The notes beneath the pieces were generated by a model. The model did no database searches, was not told where the DNA came from, and saw only the letters and a program-made list of their open reading frames with translations. Below, piece by piece: positions 1 through 6,471 of a DNA stretch of 15,901 nt; the stretch's first letter is position 1, and each line of letters begins with the position of its first letter. A program made the position numbers and the translations under genes. The stretch comes from Actinomycetota bacterium (lineage in GTDB: Bacteria > Actinomycetota > Actinomycetes > Propionibacteriales > Nocardioidaceae): assembly GCA_009702305.1 (NCBI GenBank), contig WLIH01000007.1, forward strand, positions 1 to 15,901, in the 5' to 3' direction.

Positions 1-598
1 CATGACGACTGCCGAGCACCTGCTCCCCCGGTGGCTCGTGCGACTGCGCCAGGAGCGAGAGATCGCCGCCGGACTGCATGCGACCAACAGCGAGCGGGTG
101 CTCGAGGCGGTGCGCGCGGGCGAGGCCGATCTGGGGTTCATCGAGGGTCCGGGGGACCTGCGCGGCCTGGCCTCGTCGGTGGTCGGCGGCGACGTGCTGG
201 TGCTGGTCGCCGGGCCGGGCGACCCGTGGGCCCGCCGGCGACGGCCGGTCGATCCCGCCACCGTCGCGGCCCGGGCGCTCACCAGCCGCGAGGCCGGCTC
301 CGGGACCCGCCAGGTCGTCGAGGACGCCCTGGCCGCCGCCGGGTGCGTGCCGGTCGCTCCCGAGGTCGAGCTGACGACCACCGCGGCGGTGCTGGCCTCC
401 GTCGGAGCCGGCAGCCCGCCGGCGTTCGTGAGCAGCCTGGCCGTGCCCCGCGAGCTCGCGTCGGGCCAGCTGGTACAGGTGCCGACCGTCGACCTCGCCC
501 TGGAGCGGGCGTTCACCGCGGTCTGGGTCGGCGGGCGACGCCCCCCGGCCGGGCCGGTGCGGGACCTGCTCGCCATCGCCGCCCGCGGGATCGGCTAG
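1..598 (+). CDS. LysR-family transcriptional regulator, C-terminal part (5' end outside window)
   Basis: The visible 199 residues match the effector-binding (substrate-binding) domain of LysR-type regulators. The start of the domain reads TTAEHLLPRWL, followed by a GEADLGFIEG segment and the REAGSGTRQVVEDAL segment typical of the family. The N-terminal winged helix-turn-helix must lie upstream of the window. The frame is open at the left edge; the ATG at position 2 lies inside the domain and is very unlikely to be the start. LysR proteins are tetrameric DNA-binding regulators that respond to a small ligand, which cannot be read from the sequence. The gene ends tail-to-tail with the CoA-transferase genes, so its own target is more likely upstream, outside the window. 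The family call is secure; the ligand and target are unknown. Confidence 0.85.
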   Translation, partial: MTTAEHLLPRWLVRLRQEREIAAGLHATNSERVLEAVRAGEADLGFIEGPGDLRGLASSVVGGDVLVLVAGPGDPWARRRRPVDPATVAARALTSREAGSGTRQVVEDALAAAGCVPVAPEVELTTTAAVLASVGAGSPPAFVSSLAVPRELASGQLVQVPTVDLALERAFTAVWVGGRRPPAGPVRDLLAIAARGIG

Positions 599-631
599 CC
601 CCACCCCTCGGGAAAGCCCCACCCCTCGGGA
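598..631. repeat. 16-bp tandem direct repeat after the LysR gene
   Basis: GCCCCACCCCTCGGGA occurs at 598-613 and again at 616-631, giving an 18-bp period. The first copy begins at the last base of the LysR stop codon. Function unknown; it may be a slippage duplication. Confidence 0.7.
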
Positions 632-660
632 CGTCAGGGACGTTCCGTACCAGGGCGCCG

Positions 661-680
661 CCGTCCGCGCGTGCGGACGG
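661..680. terminator. Hairpin between convergent genes, likely bidirectional terminator
   Basis: CCGTCCGC-GCGT-GCGGACGG is a perfect 8-bp stem with a 4-nt loop, lying between the stop of the LysR gene (598) and the stop of scoB (688). There is no T-tract on either strand. It therefore fits the T-less hairpins common at actinobacterial gene ends rather than a classical intrinsic terminator. Confidence 0.5.
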
Positions 681-687
681 TCCACGA

Positions 688-1317
688 CTATCCCGTCAGC
701 GGCGGCTCGGTCTTGGCGCGCACCTCGTCGGAGGTCACACCGGGGGCGAGCTCGACCAGGTGCAGACCCTCGGGGCGTACGTCGATCACGGCCAGGTCGG
801 TGATGATGCGCTGCACGACCCGGCGTCCGGTGTAGGGCAGCGAGCACTCCTCGACGATCTTGTAGGCACCGTCCTTGGCGACGTGCTCCATCAGCACGAT
901 CACCTGACGGGCCCCGTGGACGAGGTCCATCGCGCCGCCCATGCCCTTGACCATCTTGCCGGGGATCATCCAGTTCGCGATGTCACCCGCGGCGCTGACC
1001 TGCATCGCACCGAGGATGGCCGCGTCGATCTTGCCGCCGCGGATCATCCCGAACGACGTCGCGGAGTCGAAGAACGACGCGCCCCGACGCAGCGTCACGG
1101 TCTCCTTGCCGGCATTGATCAGGTCGGCGTCCTCCTCACCAGCCAGGGGGTAGGCGCCCACGCCGAGGATGCCGTTCTCCGACTGCAGCACCAGCTCGAC
1201 GTCGTCGGGCACATAGTTGGGCACCAGGGTCGGCAGTCCGATCCCGAGGTTGACGTAGGACCCGTCGCTCAGCTCGGCGGCCGCCCGGGCCGCCATCTCC
1301 TCGCGCGACCAGCTCAT
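688..1317 (-). CDS. scoB: 3-oxoacid CoA-transferase, subunit B
   Basis: This 209-aa protein is the beta subunit of a family I CoA-transferase (SCOT type). The family moves CoA between succinyl-CoA and a 3-oxoacid such as acetoacetate, through a glutamyl-CoA thioester. The catalytic glutamate is expected in S46-E47-N48-G49 (the SENG motif). An N-terminal [13 protein letters not shown] segment and the [22 protein letters not shown] segment are also typical. Length is normal for a separate B subunit. The start is an ATG whose first base overlaps the scoA stop (ATGA), with AGGAG about 7 bases upstream, so the subunits are translationally coupled. Protocatechuate-type 3-oxoadipate CoA-transferase (PcaJ) is the main alternative, but no other pca gene is visible. 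Confidence 0.88.
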   Translation of the reverse strand: MSWSREEMAARAAAELSDGSYVNLGIGLPTLVPNYVPDDVELVLQSENGILGVGAYPLAGEEDADLINAGKETVTLRRGASFFDSATSFGMIRGGKIDAAILGAMQVSAAGDIANWMIPGKMVKGMGGAMDLVHGARQVIVLMEHVAKDGAYKIVEECSLPYTGRRVVQRIITDLAVIDVRPEGLHLVELAPGVTSDEVRAKTEPPLTG

Positions 1318-2087
1318 GCCTCACTCCTGACGGTGCGCTTCTCGATCCGCTTCTCCGCGGCCTGCTCCGGGGTCAGCTCGACCACCCGGTGCACGAACAC
1401 ACCGGGGGTGTGCACGTCGTTCGGGTCGATCTCGCCCGGGTCGACCATATGCTCGACCTCGGCGATCGTCACCCGACCGCACATCGCGGCCAGGGGGTTG
1501 AAGTTGCGCGCCGAGTCCCGGTAGACGAGGTTCCCGTGCCGATCGCCCTTCCAGGCCCGCACCAGCGCGAAGTCGGCGACGATCGCCTCCTCGAGCACGA
1601 ACTCACGAGGACCGTCGGCCGTCCCGAAGACCTGTGTCTGCTTGGCGGGGCTCGCCACCACCACGGCGCCCGCGGCGTCGTACCTCCACGGCAGACCGCC
1701 CTCGGCGACCTGGGTGCCGACCCCGGTCGCCGTGAAGAACGCCGGGATCCCGACCCCGCCCGAGCGCATCCGCTCGGCCAGCGTGCCCTGCGGCGTCAGC
1801 TCCACCTCGAGCTCGCCAGCGAGGTACTGCCGCGCGAACTCCTTGTTCTCACCGACGTACGACGCCACCACCCGTCGCAGCCGGCCGGCGCCGAGCAGCA
1901 GGCCGAGCCCCCAGTCGTCGACGCCCGCATTGTTCGACACGACCTCGAGCTGATCGGCCCCGTCGGCCAGCAGCGCGGCGATCAGCACCGCCGGGATGCC
2001 GCACAGCCCGAAGCCGCCTACCGCGAGCCGCGATCCCGACCCGATGTCCGCCACCGCAGCCGCCGCCGACTGCACGACCTTGTCCAT
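1314..2087 (-). CDS. scoA: 3-oxoacid CoA-transferase, subunit A
   Basis: This 257-aa protein is the alpha subunit of the CoA-transferase and forms the enzyme with the product of the next gene. The N-terminal [15 protein letters not shown] segment is the CoA-binding region of the family. The middle and end carry [18 protein letters not shown] and the [20 protein letters not shown] segment typical of SCOT subunit A. I chose the ATG at 2087 because it starts exactly at the family N-terminus (MDKVVQSA) and has GGAGAGG a few bases upstream. A longer open frame runs upstream to 2321 but has no family similarity and crosses the preceding gene. The gene begins 29 bases after the sigma-like gene ends, so the three are probably one transcript. 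The likely role is use of acetoacetate or other 3-oxoacids in the cytoplasm. Confidence 0.88.
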   Translation of the reverse strand: MDKVVQSAAAAVADIGSGSRLAVGGFGLCGIPAVLIAALLADGADQLEVVSNNAGVDDWGLGLLLGAGRLRRVVASYVGENKEFARQYLAGELEVELTPQGTLAERMRSGGVGIPAFFTATGVGTQVAEGGLPWRYDAAGAVVVASPAKQTQVFGTADGPREFVLEEAIVADFALVRAWKGDRHGNLVYRDSARNFNPLAAMCGRVTIAEVEHMVDPGEIDPNDVHTPGVFVHRVVELTPEQAAEKRIEKRTVRSEA

Positions 2088-2116
2088 GTTTCCGCCTCTC
2101 CCAGCAAGGCGTCCAT

Positions 2117-2443
2117 TCAGTCGCCCGCGGTGGCGCTGCGCAAGCCGCCCCGCCGCAACGTGTCGACCCGCGTGAGCCTGGCCTGCTCCAGGACCCAGGC
2201 GACCGCGCCACCCAGTTTCGGGTCGAAGCCCGGGGCCTCCCGCCACATCCGACCGAAGGCCTCGACTGCGAGCGCATCGGTCATGAGGGATGACGCCTCG
2301 CCCACCACACCGAGCACCCACGGGAGGAACAGGTCGACGAGGCGACCCAGGGCCTCCTCCTCACCGTCGGCGCACCGCAGCACCAGGTCGGTGACGAACC
2401 CGGGGCAGCGGTGGGGTGTGGCTGACAGGCGGTCGCCAGGCAT
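2117..2443 (-). CDS. ECF sigma factor-like protein with only the sigma-2 domain
   Basis: This 108-aa protein aligns by eye with region 2 of ECF sigma factors: LVLRCADGEEEALGRLVDLF (region 2.1), a leucine/valine-rich core, ALAVEAFGRMWREAPGFDPKLG (region 2.2-2.3), then AVAWVLEQARLTRVDTLRRG (region 2.4 and its basic end). It stops there, whereas a normal ECF factor has a further linker and a sigma-4 domain of about 60 residues. Only 29 bases separate its stop from scoA, so no sigma-4 domain is hidden by a frameshift just downstream. The gene is divergent from the cobalamin-binding MerR regulator. In Streptomyces a LitR-type MerR regulator is likewise divergent from an ECF sigma gene (litS). It may be a split sigma partner, a competitor of sigma factors or a decayed factor. 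The family call is moderately sure; the function is unknown. Confidence 0.7.
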   Translation of the reverse strand: MPGDRLSATPHRCPGFVTDLVLRCADGEEEALGRLVDLFLPWVLGVVGEASSLMTDALAVEAFGRMWREAPGFDPKLGGAVAWVLEQARLTRVDTLRRGGLRSATAGD

Positions 2444-2514
2444 AGGTCTTCCGTCGTGGGAGTGGGCCGAGATCCGACACCAGCCTCACTGCCGCGCCGG
2501 GCGCCGACGATCCC

Positions 2515-2566
2515 TGAACCTATGCAGATCGTGCTCGTCGGCAGGGCCGCGGAAGGGGTAGGTTCA
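2515..2566. promoter_or_regulatory. Perfect 8-bp inverted repeat in the MerR/sigma-like divergent promoter
   Basis: TGAACCTA at 2515-2522 and TAGGTTCA at 2559-2566 are exact inverted copies, so each divergent gene has one copy of TAGGTTCA reading towards it. They could be two half-sites of a looping regulator or matching -35-like elements. I could not match a convincing -10 hexamer to either one. Confidence 0.45.
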
Positions 2567-2600
2567 CAAGCCAGTCCATGGGGACGACCACGAGGGCGCC

Positions 2601-3518
2601 ATGGCGACGTACGACGACGATCCGGCCGCGGCCGGCGACGGGCTCTCGATCAGCCAGGTGAGCGACCGGCTCGGCGTGCCGGCGCCCACCCTGCGCTCCT
2701 GGGAGCGTCGCTACGGGCTGCCGACCACCACCCGCACCCGCGGCGGGCACCGCCGCTACCGCTCACCCGAGCTGGTCGAGCTGCGTCTGATGCGCGACGC
2801 CATCGCGACCGGTCGCTCGGCCGGAGCCGCTGCTCGCTGGGTCCGCGCCACGATCGACGAGCGCAACCCGGCCAGGTGCCGGATCGACGATCTCCTCGCG
2901 GCAGCGGTGCGCCAGGACCAGCGCGCGATCGTCGAGGTCCTCGACGCGACTCACGCCGCCCTGGGGCTGGGCCCCACCCTCGACGACGTGCTGATGCCGG
3001 CCCTGCGGCGCGTCGGGGCCTGGTGGGAGGACGGGCGCTGCGAGATCACGCAGGAGCGGCTCGCCACCGAGACGGTCCGCGGCTGGCTCGCCAGGCTGGT
3101 CACCCTCGGGCCGCGTCCTGGATCGGAGCAGCGGGTCGTGGTGGCCATCGGCCCGCGTGATCGGCACACCGTCGGCACCGAGGCACTCGCAGCACTCTTC
3201 GCTCAGGAGCGGATCGGCTGCCGGCTCCTCGGTGCGCGGACCTCGGTCGCACTCCTGGCCAGCGCGGCGGCGGCCGAGACGGCCTGCGCGGTGGTCGTCG
3301 TCTCGCACCTGTCGACGCAGCGGCGCCCGTCGGTCGAGGCCCTCACCGCGGTCGCCGCCCTGGGGCGACCGACGTTCTACGCCGGCAACGCGTTCCTCCT
3401 CCCGAGCGCTCGCGTCGGGGTCCCCGGACGCTACCTCGGGACGACACTGGTCGGAGCCGCCTCGCTGATCCGCGCCTCAGCGCGGCTGCAGCCGCTGCCG
3501 TCGGACGCGTTGCGGTAG
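2601..3518 (+). CDS. MerR-family regulator with cobalamin-binding domain (CarH/LitR class)
   Basis: This 305-aa protein has three parts. Residues 15-71 are a MerR winged HTH (ISQVSDRLGVPAPTLRSWERRYG, then RGGHRRY). Residues 95-165 are the four-helix cobalamin-capping domain. Residues 178-295 are a Rossmann-like B12-binding domain. D187-x-H189-x-x-G192 is the DxHxxG signature whose histidine is the lower cobalt ligand. In CarH the capping domain carries W-x9-EH; here W142 and E152 are present but the next residue is R153. CarH/LitR proteins are repressors that bind DNA as adenosylcobalamin-loaded tetramers and are released by light. The ATG has a GAGGG at 2592-2596, with rather short spacing. 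The divergent neighbour is the sigma-2-like gene, the obvious target. The 3' end overlaps the convergent DUF2071 gene by 42 bp. Light sensing is inference. Confidence 0.88.
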   Translation: MATYDDDPAAAGDGLSISQVSDRLGVPAPTLRSWERRYGLPTTTRTRGGHRRYRSPELVELRLMRDAIATGRSAGAAARWVRATIDERNPARCRIDDLLAAAVRQDQRAIVEVLDATHAALGLGPTLDDVLMPALRRVGAWWEDGRCEITQERLATETVRGWLARLVTLGPRPGSEQRVVVAIGPRDRHTVGTEALAALFAQERIGCRLLGARTSVALLASAAAAETACAVVVVSHLSTQRRPSVEALTAVAALGRPTFYAGNAFLLPSARVGVPGRYLGTTLVGAASLIRASARLQPLPSDALR

Positions 3519-4262
3519 GCCGAACTCCGTGTGCACCCCGGGGCTGTGGGCGAGGTGGTCCGGCGCCCGCGTCGCCAGGTCCGCGAAGCCGACGGAGGCC
3601 AGCAGCTGGTCGTCGAGCTCGAGCAGCTCGGCGTCGTGCAGCGGCCAGCGGCCGTGGGTGTTGGGCACCCGCACCGTCGCACCGAGCAGGCGGGTGTGCA
3701 GCCGCCACCGTGCCGAGAGGAAGTCGTCGAGCGGCGTGGCCTCACGGGCGGCGCCCACCCGGACCGAGACCCGGCTGGTCGGTCGGACACCACGACGTCG
3801 CAACCGGGCCGCATAGGTGTGCACCTCGCCCTCGGCACCGCGCGTGACGGTGTGCGACATCCGCGCCCAGCGGTACGGCACGCCGAAACCGACCCGCGCG
3901 GCCAGCACCACCCCGAGGCGATCGGCGTCGAGGCTGAGGAAGACCACGCCGCGCCGGCCCTCGTCGTCGACGGAGTAGAGGCGGACGTTGGTCTCCAGGA
4001 AGGTGCCCAGCCACGGCACCGGCCGGCCGCGGCCGAGACCGGCGTCGACCATGCGGAACGGCACCAGCCCGACGTACGACGCCCCGTCGATGACGTCGGG
4101 ACGCACGCCGCGCGGCATCCGGGCCGCCACCCGGTCGGGGTCGACCGCCCAGTGCAGGTAGGTGAGATCGCGCCAGTCCTGGCCCATCAGCACCGGACCG
4201 CTCAGCGGCGGCGCATCGGCGCTCACGGGCTCGGTCGGGCGCACACCCCCATCGTGCGCCAC
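3477..4262 (-). CDS. DUF2071 (YqjF-like) family protein
   Basis: This 261-aa protein matches the DUF2071/YqjF family. The diagnostic region runs from about residue 26 to 71: WRDLTYLHWAVDPDRVAARMP, then DGASYVGLVPFRM. It continues through FLETNVRLYSVDDEGRRGVVF and a later LHDAELLELDDQLLASVGF segment. No signal peptide or membrane segment is seen, so it is probably cytoplasmic. The biochemical function of the family is not established. The first codon is GTG at 4262, 13 bases after the stop of the upstream 149-aa gene, so the two are likely co-transcribed. A start nearer residue 26 (MGQDW) is possible because the first 25 residues are low in family similarity. The 3' end overlaps the MerR gene tail-to-tail. 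Confidence 0.8.
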   Translation of the reverse strand: MAHDGGVRPTEPVSADAPPLSGPVLMGQDWRDLTYLHWAVDPDRVAARMPRGVRPDVIDGASYVGLVPFRMVDAGLGRGRPVPWLGTFLETNVRLYSVDDEGRRGVVFLSLDADRLGVVLAARVGFGVPYRWARMSHTVTRGAEGEVHTYAARLRRRGVRPTSRVSVRVGAAREATPLDDFLSARWRLHTRLLGATVRVPNTHGRWPLHDAELLELDDQLLASVGFADLATRAPDHLAHSPGVHTEFGLPQRVRRQRLQPR

Positions 4263-4275
4263 ACCACCAAGCCGG

Positions 4276-4725
4276 TCAGGCCGGCGGGACCGCCTCGTGC
4301 CCGGAGCGGCCGTGGGTGCGTCGCTGCTCCTTCATCTCGGCCTCGTAGAGGTGGCGTCGACCACCGACCAGCGCATCGCGCGCGGCCCGCTCGAGCCTGC
4401 GGAAGTCGGCGTAGTACCCGTCGTCGTACTCCTCGACGAGCTGGAAAGACCAGCGGCCGTCGACGATGTTGCGGCCGACCAGCTCATCCTCGATGCGGTC
4501 GGCCAGCTCGTCGTGGCCCGCCGATCTGAGCTCGTCGACCCCCTCGCCCAGCGTCAGGTCGGCGGTCCCGCTGAGCCGGTGGAAGGCGTACAGGTGTCCG
4601 CGTGCGGCCTCGACCGCCTCCAAGGCCTCGCTGATCTTGCCCAGCGCGGCGACGGTCCGATCGTCGACGCCGGCGGGTCGGACATGCTCAGGGCCGGGCT
4701 GTTCGCGCTGGTGGGAGATCTCCAT
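4276..4725 (-). CDS. Conserved actinobacterial protein of unknown function
   Basis: The 149 residues from the ATG at 4725 are soluble, acidic and mostly helical. They contain VAALGKISEALEAVEAARGHLYAFHRLSG, an acidic helix DELADRIEDELVGRNIVDGRW, the aromatic/acidic run QLVEEYDDGYYADF and a basic tail EMKEQRRTH. I recognise this as a protein type seen in many actinobacterial genomes but know no assigned function. I prefer the ATG because its MEISHQ start looks like a natural N-terminus; an in-frame GTG at 4758 would add 11 residues. The gene lies 13 bases upstream of the DUF2071 gene on the same strand and is divergent from the sterol desaturase gene. YDDGYY might bind metal or a phosphate ligand, but that is a guess. 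Confidence 0.7.
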   Translation of the reverse strand: MEISHQREQPGPEHVRPAGVDDRTVAALGKISEALEAVEAARGHLYAFHRLSGTADLTLGEGVDELRSAGHDELADRIEDELVGRNIVDGRWSFQLVEEYDDGYYADFRRLERAARDALVGGRRHLYEAEMKEQRRTHGRSGHEAVPPA

Positions 4726-4758
4726 GCTGGTGGCCTTACCCGGACCGGGGCCGACCAC

Positions 4759-4788
4759 GCCTGCCCCGCCCGTCGCCTGCCCCGCCCG
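4759..4788. repeat. 14-bp direct repeat in a divergent promoter region
   Basis: GCCTGCCCCGCCCG occurs at 4759-4772 and 4775-4788 with a 16-bp period. It sits between the start of the 149-aa gene and the sterol desaturase gene. It may be a local duplication or a tandem binding site. Confidence 0.6.
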
Positions 4789-4834
4789 GCGGCTGCCGGT
4801 CGCCGATTCCCTCCCGCGGACGCCGAGCGGGCGC

Positions 4835-4840
4835 TAGCGT
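4835..4840 (+). promoter_or_regulatory. -10-like hexamer TAGCGT for a leaderless desaturase transcript
   Basis: TAGCGT ends 8 bases before the ATG at 4849, and no Shine-Dalgarno sequence lies between, so transcription probably starts at or next to the ATG. The context (CTAGCGTC) is the same as before the ABC ATPase gene at 13335. Confidence 0.5.
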
Positions 4841-4848
4841 CGCCGTCC

Positions 4849-5805
4849 ATGCAGTGGATCGCCGACATCTGGGGCGCCCTCCCGGAGCCGTTGCAGGACC
4901 CCGTGGCGCTGGCCGTGCCGTTCTTCCTGGTGCTGCTGGGCCTGGAGGCTCTCGCCGCGAGGCTGCTCGAGGACGAGCGCCCGCTCGAGGAGCGGCGCGA
5001 CGCCCGAGGCCGGGCGCTGCCCCTGCCGGGCGGGTACTCCCGCCGCGATGCGCTGACCAGCCTGTCGATGGGCGGGGTGTCGATCGTGACCCTGACCGTG
5101 TGGAAGAGCGCTGCCTTGGTGCTCTACGCCGTCCTCTTCGCCTACGTCGCGCCGTGGCAGCTGCCGGTCGAGGCCTGGTGGACCTGGGCGATCGCGATCG
5201 TCGGGGTCGACTTCCTCTTCTACTGGGCGCACCGGGTGGCGCACCGGGTGCGACTCGTCTGGGCCACCCATCAGGCCCACCACTCGAGCGAGTACTTCAA
5301 CTTCTCGACGGCCCTGCGGCAGAAGTGGAACAACTCCGCCGAGATCGTCGCGTGGCTTCCGCTGCCCCTGCTGGGCGTGCCGCCGGCGCTGGTGTTCTTC
5401 GGCTTCTCCGTCAGCCTGGTCTACCAGTTCTTCCTGCACACCGAGCGGGTCGACAAGCTCTGGCGTCCCCTCGAGCTGGTGCTCAACACGCCCTCGCACC
5501 ACCGGGTGCACCACGGGACCGACCCGGAGTACCTCGACCGCAACTACGGCGGCATGCTGATCGTCTGGGACCGGCTGTTCGGCTCCTTCCAACCCGAGCT
5601 GCACCGCCCGACGTACGGGCTCACGAAGCCGGTCGGCACCTATCGCATCGTGCGACTGCAGACCCACGAGTACGCCGCCATCCTCCGCGACGTCCGCTCC
5701 GCCCCCACCCTGCGCGAGCGCCTCGGCTACGTCTTCGGGCCACCCGGCTGGCGACCGGACCTGCATCGGGCCGGCGCAGCTGCGGGCGACGCGCACCCCT
5801 TGTAA
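4849..5805 (+). CDS. Sterol desaturase / fatty acid hydroxylase family membrane protein
   Basis: This 318-aa integral membrane protein has the di-iron histidine signature of the fatty acid hydroxylase superfamily: H128-RVA-H132, H141-QA-H144-H145 and H217/H218-RV-H221-H222, with a further H197 in the membrane loop FFLHTE. Hydrophobic segments lie at about residues 18-38, 75-102, 108-127 and 165-195. The family uses oxygen to hydroxylate or desaturate lipids or sterols at the membrane; the substrate here is unknown. The ATG at 4849 is chosen because the family N-terminus begins there and a -10-like TAGCGT is correctly spaced for a leaderless start. The open frame upstream to 4162 is a shadow. 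The stop codon (5803-5805) lies in the left arm of a long hairpin. Confidence 0.88.
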   Translation: MQWIADIWGALPEPLQDPVALAVPFFLVLLGLEALAARLLEDERPLEERRDARGRALPLPGGYSRRDALTSLSMGGVSIVTLTVWKSAALVLYAVLFAYVAPWQLPVEAWWTWAIAIVGVDFLFYWAHRVAHRVRLVWATHQAHHSSEYFNFSTALRQKWNNSAEIVAWLPLPLLGVPPALVFFGFSVSLVYQFFLHTERVDKLWRPLELVLNTPSHHRVHHGTDPEYLDRNYGGMLIVWDRLFGSFQPELHRPTYGLTKPVGTYRIVRLQTHEYAAILRDVRSAPTLRERLGYVFGPPGWRPDLHRAGAAAGDAHPL

Positions 5806-5870
5806 CGCGCTGTTAGTCGATCTTCTAGCCCGTTGCAGCGGGTCAGAAGATCGGCTAACAGCGCGTTACA
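5801..5870. repeat. 70-nt near-perfect hairpin between convergent genes
   Basis: The arms at 5801-5826 and 5845-5870 (26 bp each) are complementary except for one base pair. The 18-nt centre holds a further short CCCG/CGGG stem. The desaturase stop codon is in the left arm. The VOC gene ends at 5918 on the other strand, so it lies between converging transcripts and could terminate both. The stem is much longer than a normal terminator and has no T-tract, so a mobile palindromic repeat is also possible. Confidence 0.8.
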
Positions 5871-5917
5871 TATCCACAGGCGCGCGAGACGGCCCGCGAG
5901 CCGTGCACAGGCAGTCC

Positions 5918-6430
5918 TCAGGCGGGGTCGGCCGACAGGGTGGCCAGGGCGGCGACGTCGGCCGCGGTGAAGCCGGACAGGTCGGGCACGCCCTCCATCA
6001 GCTCGATGCGGGTGCCGTCGGGGTCGGTGACGTAGAGCAGCTTGGACGGCGGCGCGTCGCCGTCGACGCCGAGCACGGTCAGGGTGTGGTCGTGCACCTC
6101 GCCACCCGCCCGGCGTACGGCGTCCGAGAGCTCGTCGATGTCGTCGACCCGGAAGGAGAGGTGGGTGAAGCCGAGCTCGGTCATCGGCTTGCGGCCCTCG
6201 CCGCCGGTCACGGGCACGTCGACCCACTGCAGCAGCTCGACGCGCAGGTCGTCGCGCAGCAGCATCGCGGAGCGGAAGGCGCCCGAGACCTCCATCGTCG
6301 CCGCGACCTCGTCGTGCTCGAAGTCGAGCGCGTAGAGCTGCGCGAAGCCGAAGACGTCGCAGTAGAAGCGCACCGACCGGTCGAGGTCGCGGACGCCGAT
6401 GCCGATATGGGAGAAGCCTTGGAGTGCCAC
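5918..6430 (-). CDS. VOC-family (glyoxalase/dioxygenase fold) protein
   Basis: This 170-aa protein has two beta-alpha-beta-beta-beta modules of the vicinal oxygen chelate fold. The first begins FSHIGIGVRDLDRSVRFYCDVFGF, the second FTHLSFRVDDIDELSDAVRRAGG. Expected metal ligands are H8, E65, H90 and E143, all in the usual positions. Relatives include glyoxalase I, methylmalonyl-CoA epimerase and extradiol dioxygenases, and the substrate cannot be told from the sequence. The chosen start is GTG at 6430; the open frame continues upstream through the acyl-CoA synthetase gene without similarity. There is no clear Shine-Dalgarno sequence. It lies 41 bases after the synthetase stop on the same strand, so it is probably the last gene of that transcript. 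Confidence 0.85.
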   Translation of the reverse strand: MALQGFSHIGIGVRDLDRSVRFYCDVFGFAQLYALDFEHDEVAATMEVSGAFRSAMLLRDDLRVELLQWVDVPVTGGEGRKPMTELGFTHLSFRVDDIDELSDAVRRAGGEVHDHTLTVLGVDGDAPPSKLLYVTDPDGTRIELMEGVPDLSGFTAADVAALATLSADPA

Positions 6431-6471
6431 GAGAGCAGTCTGCTGTACGGCGACGGGAGCCGGGGAGCGTC

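Noticed and set aside
31..1524. Long plus-strand open frame over the LysR and CoA-transferase genes
   Set aside because: Its translation is arginine/proline/alanine-rich nonsense, typical of an out-of-frame reading of GC-rich coding DNA. The overlapping frames have clear family matches.
688..2087. IpdA/IpdB steroid-ring CoA-transferase-like hydrolase instead of SCOT
   Set aside because: I considered it because of the KstR-like site at 9400. The SENG glutamate and [20 protein letters not shown] segment fit SCOT subunits, and the subunit lengths suit SCOT better.
2088..2116. A hidden sigma-4 domain downstream of the sigma-2-like gene, lost by frameshift
   Set aside because: Only 29 bases separate the stop from scoA, and the scoA region is fully accounted for by the CoA-transferase.
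4268..4283. A single GTCAGG-containing site near 4275 as a fourth response-regulator box
   Set aside because: It has only one half-site, with no second CAGG at 11 bp, and lies at the end of a gene rather than in a promoter.
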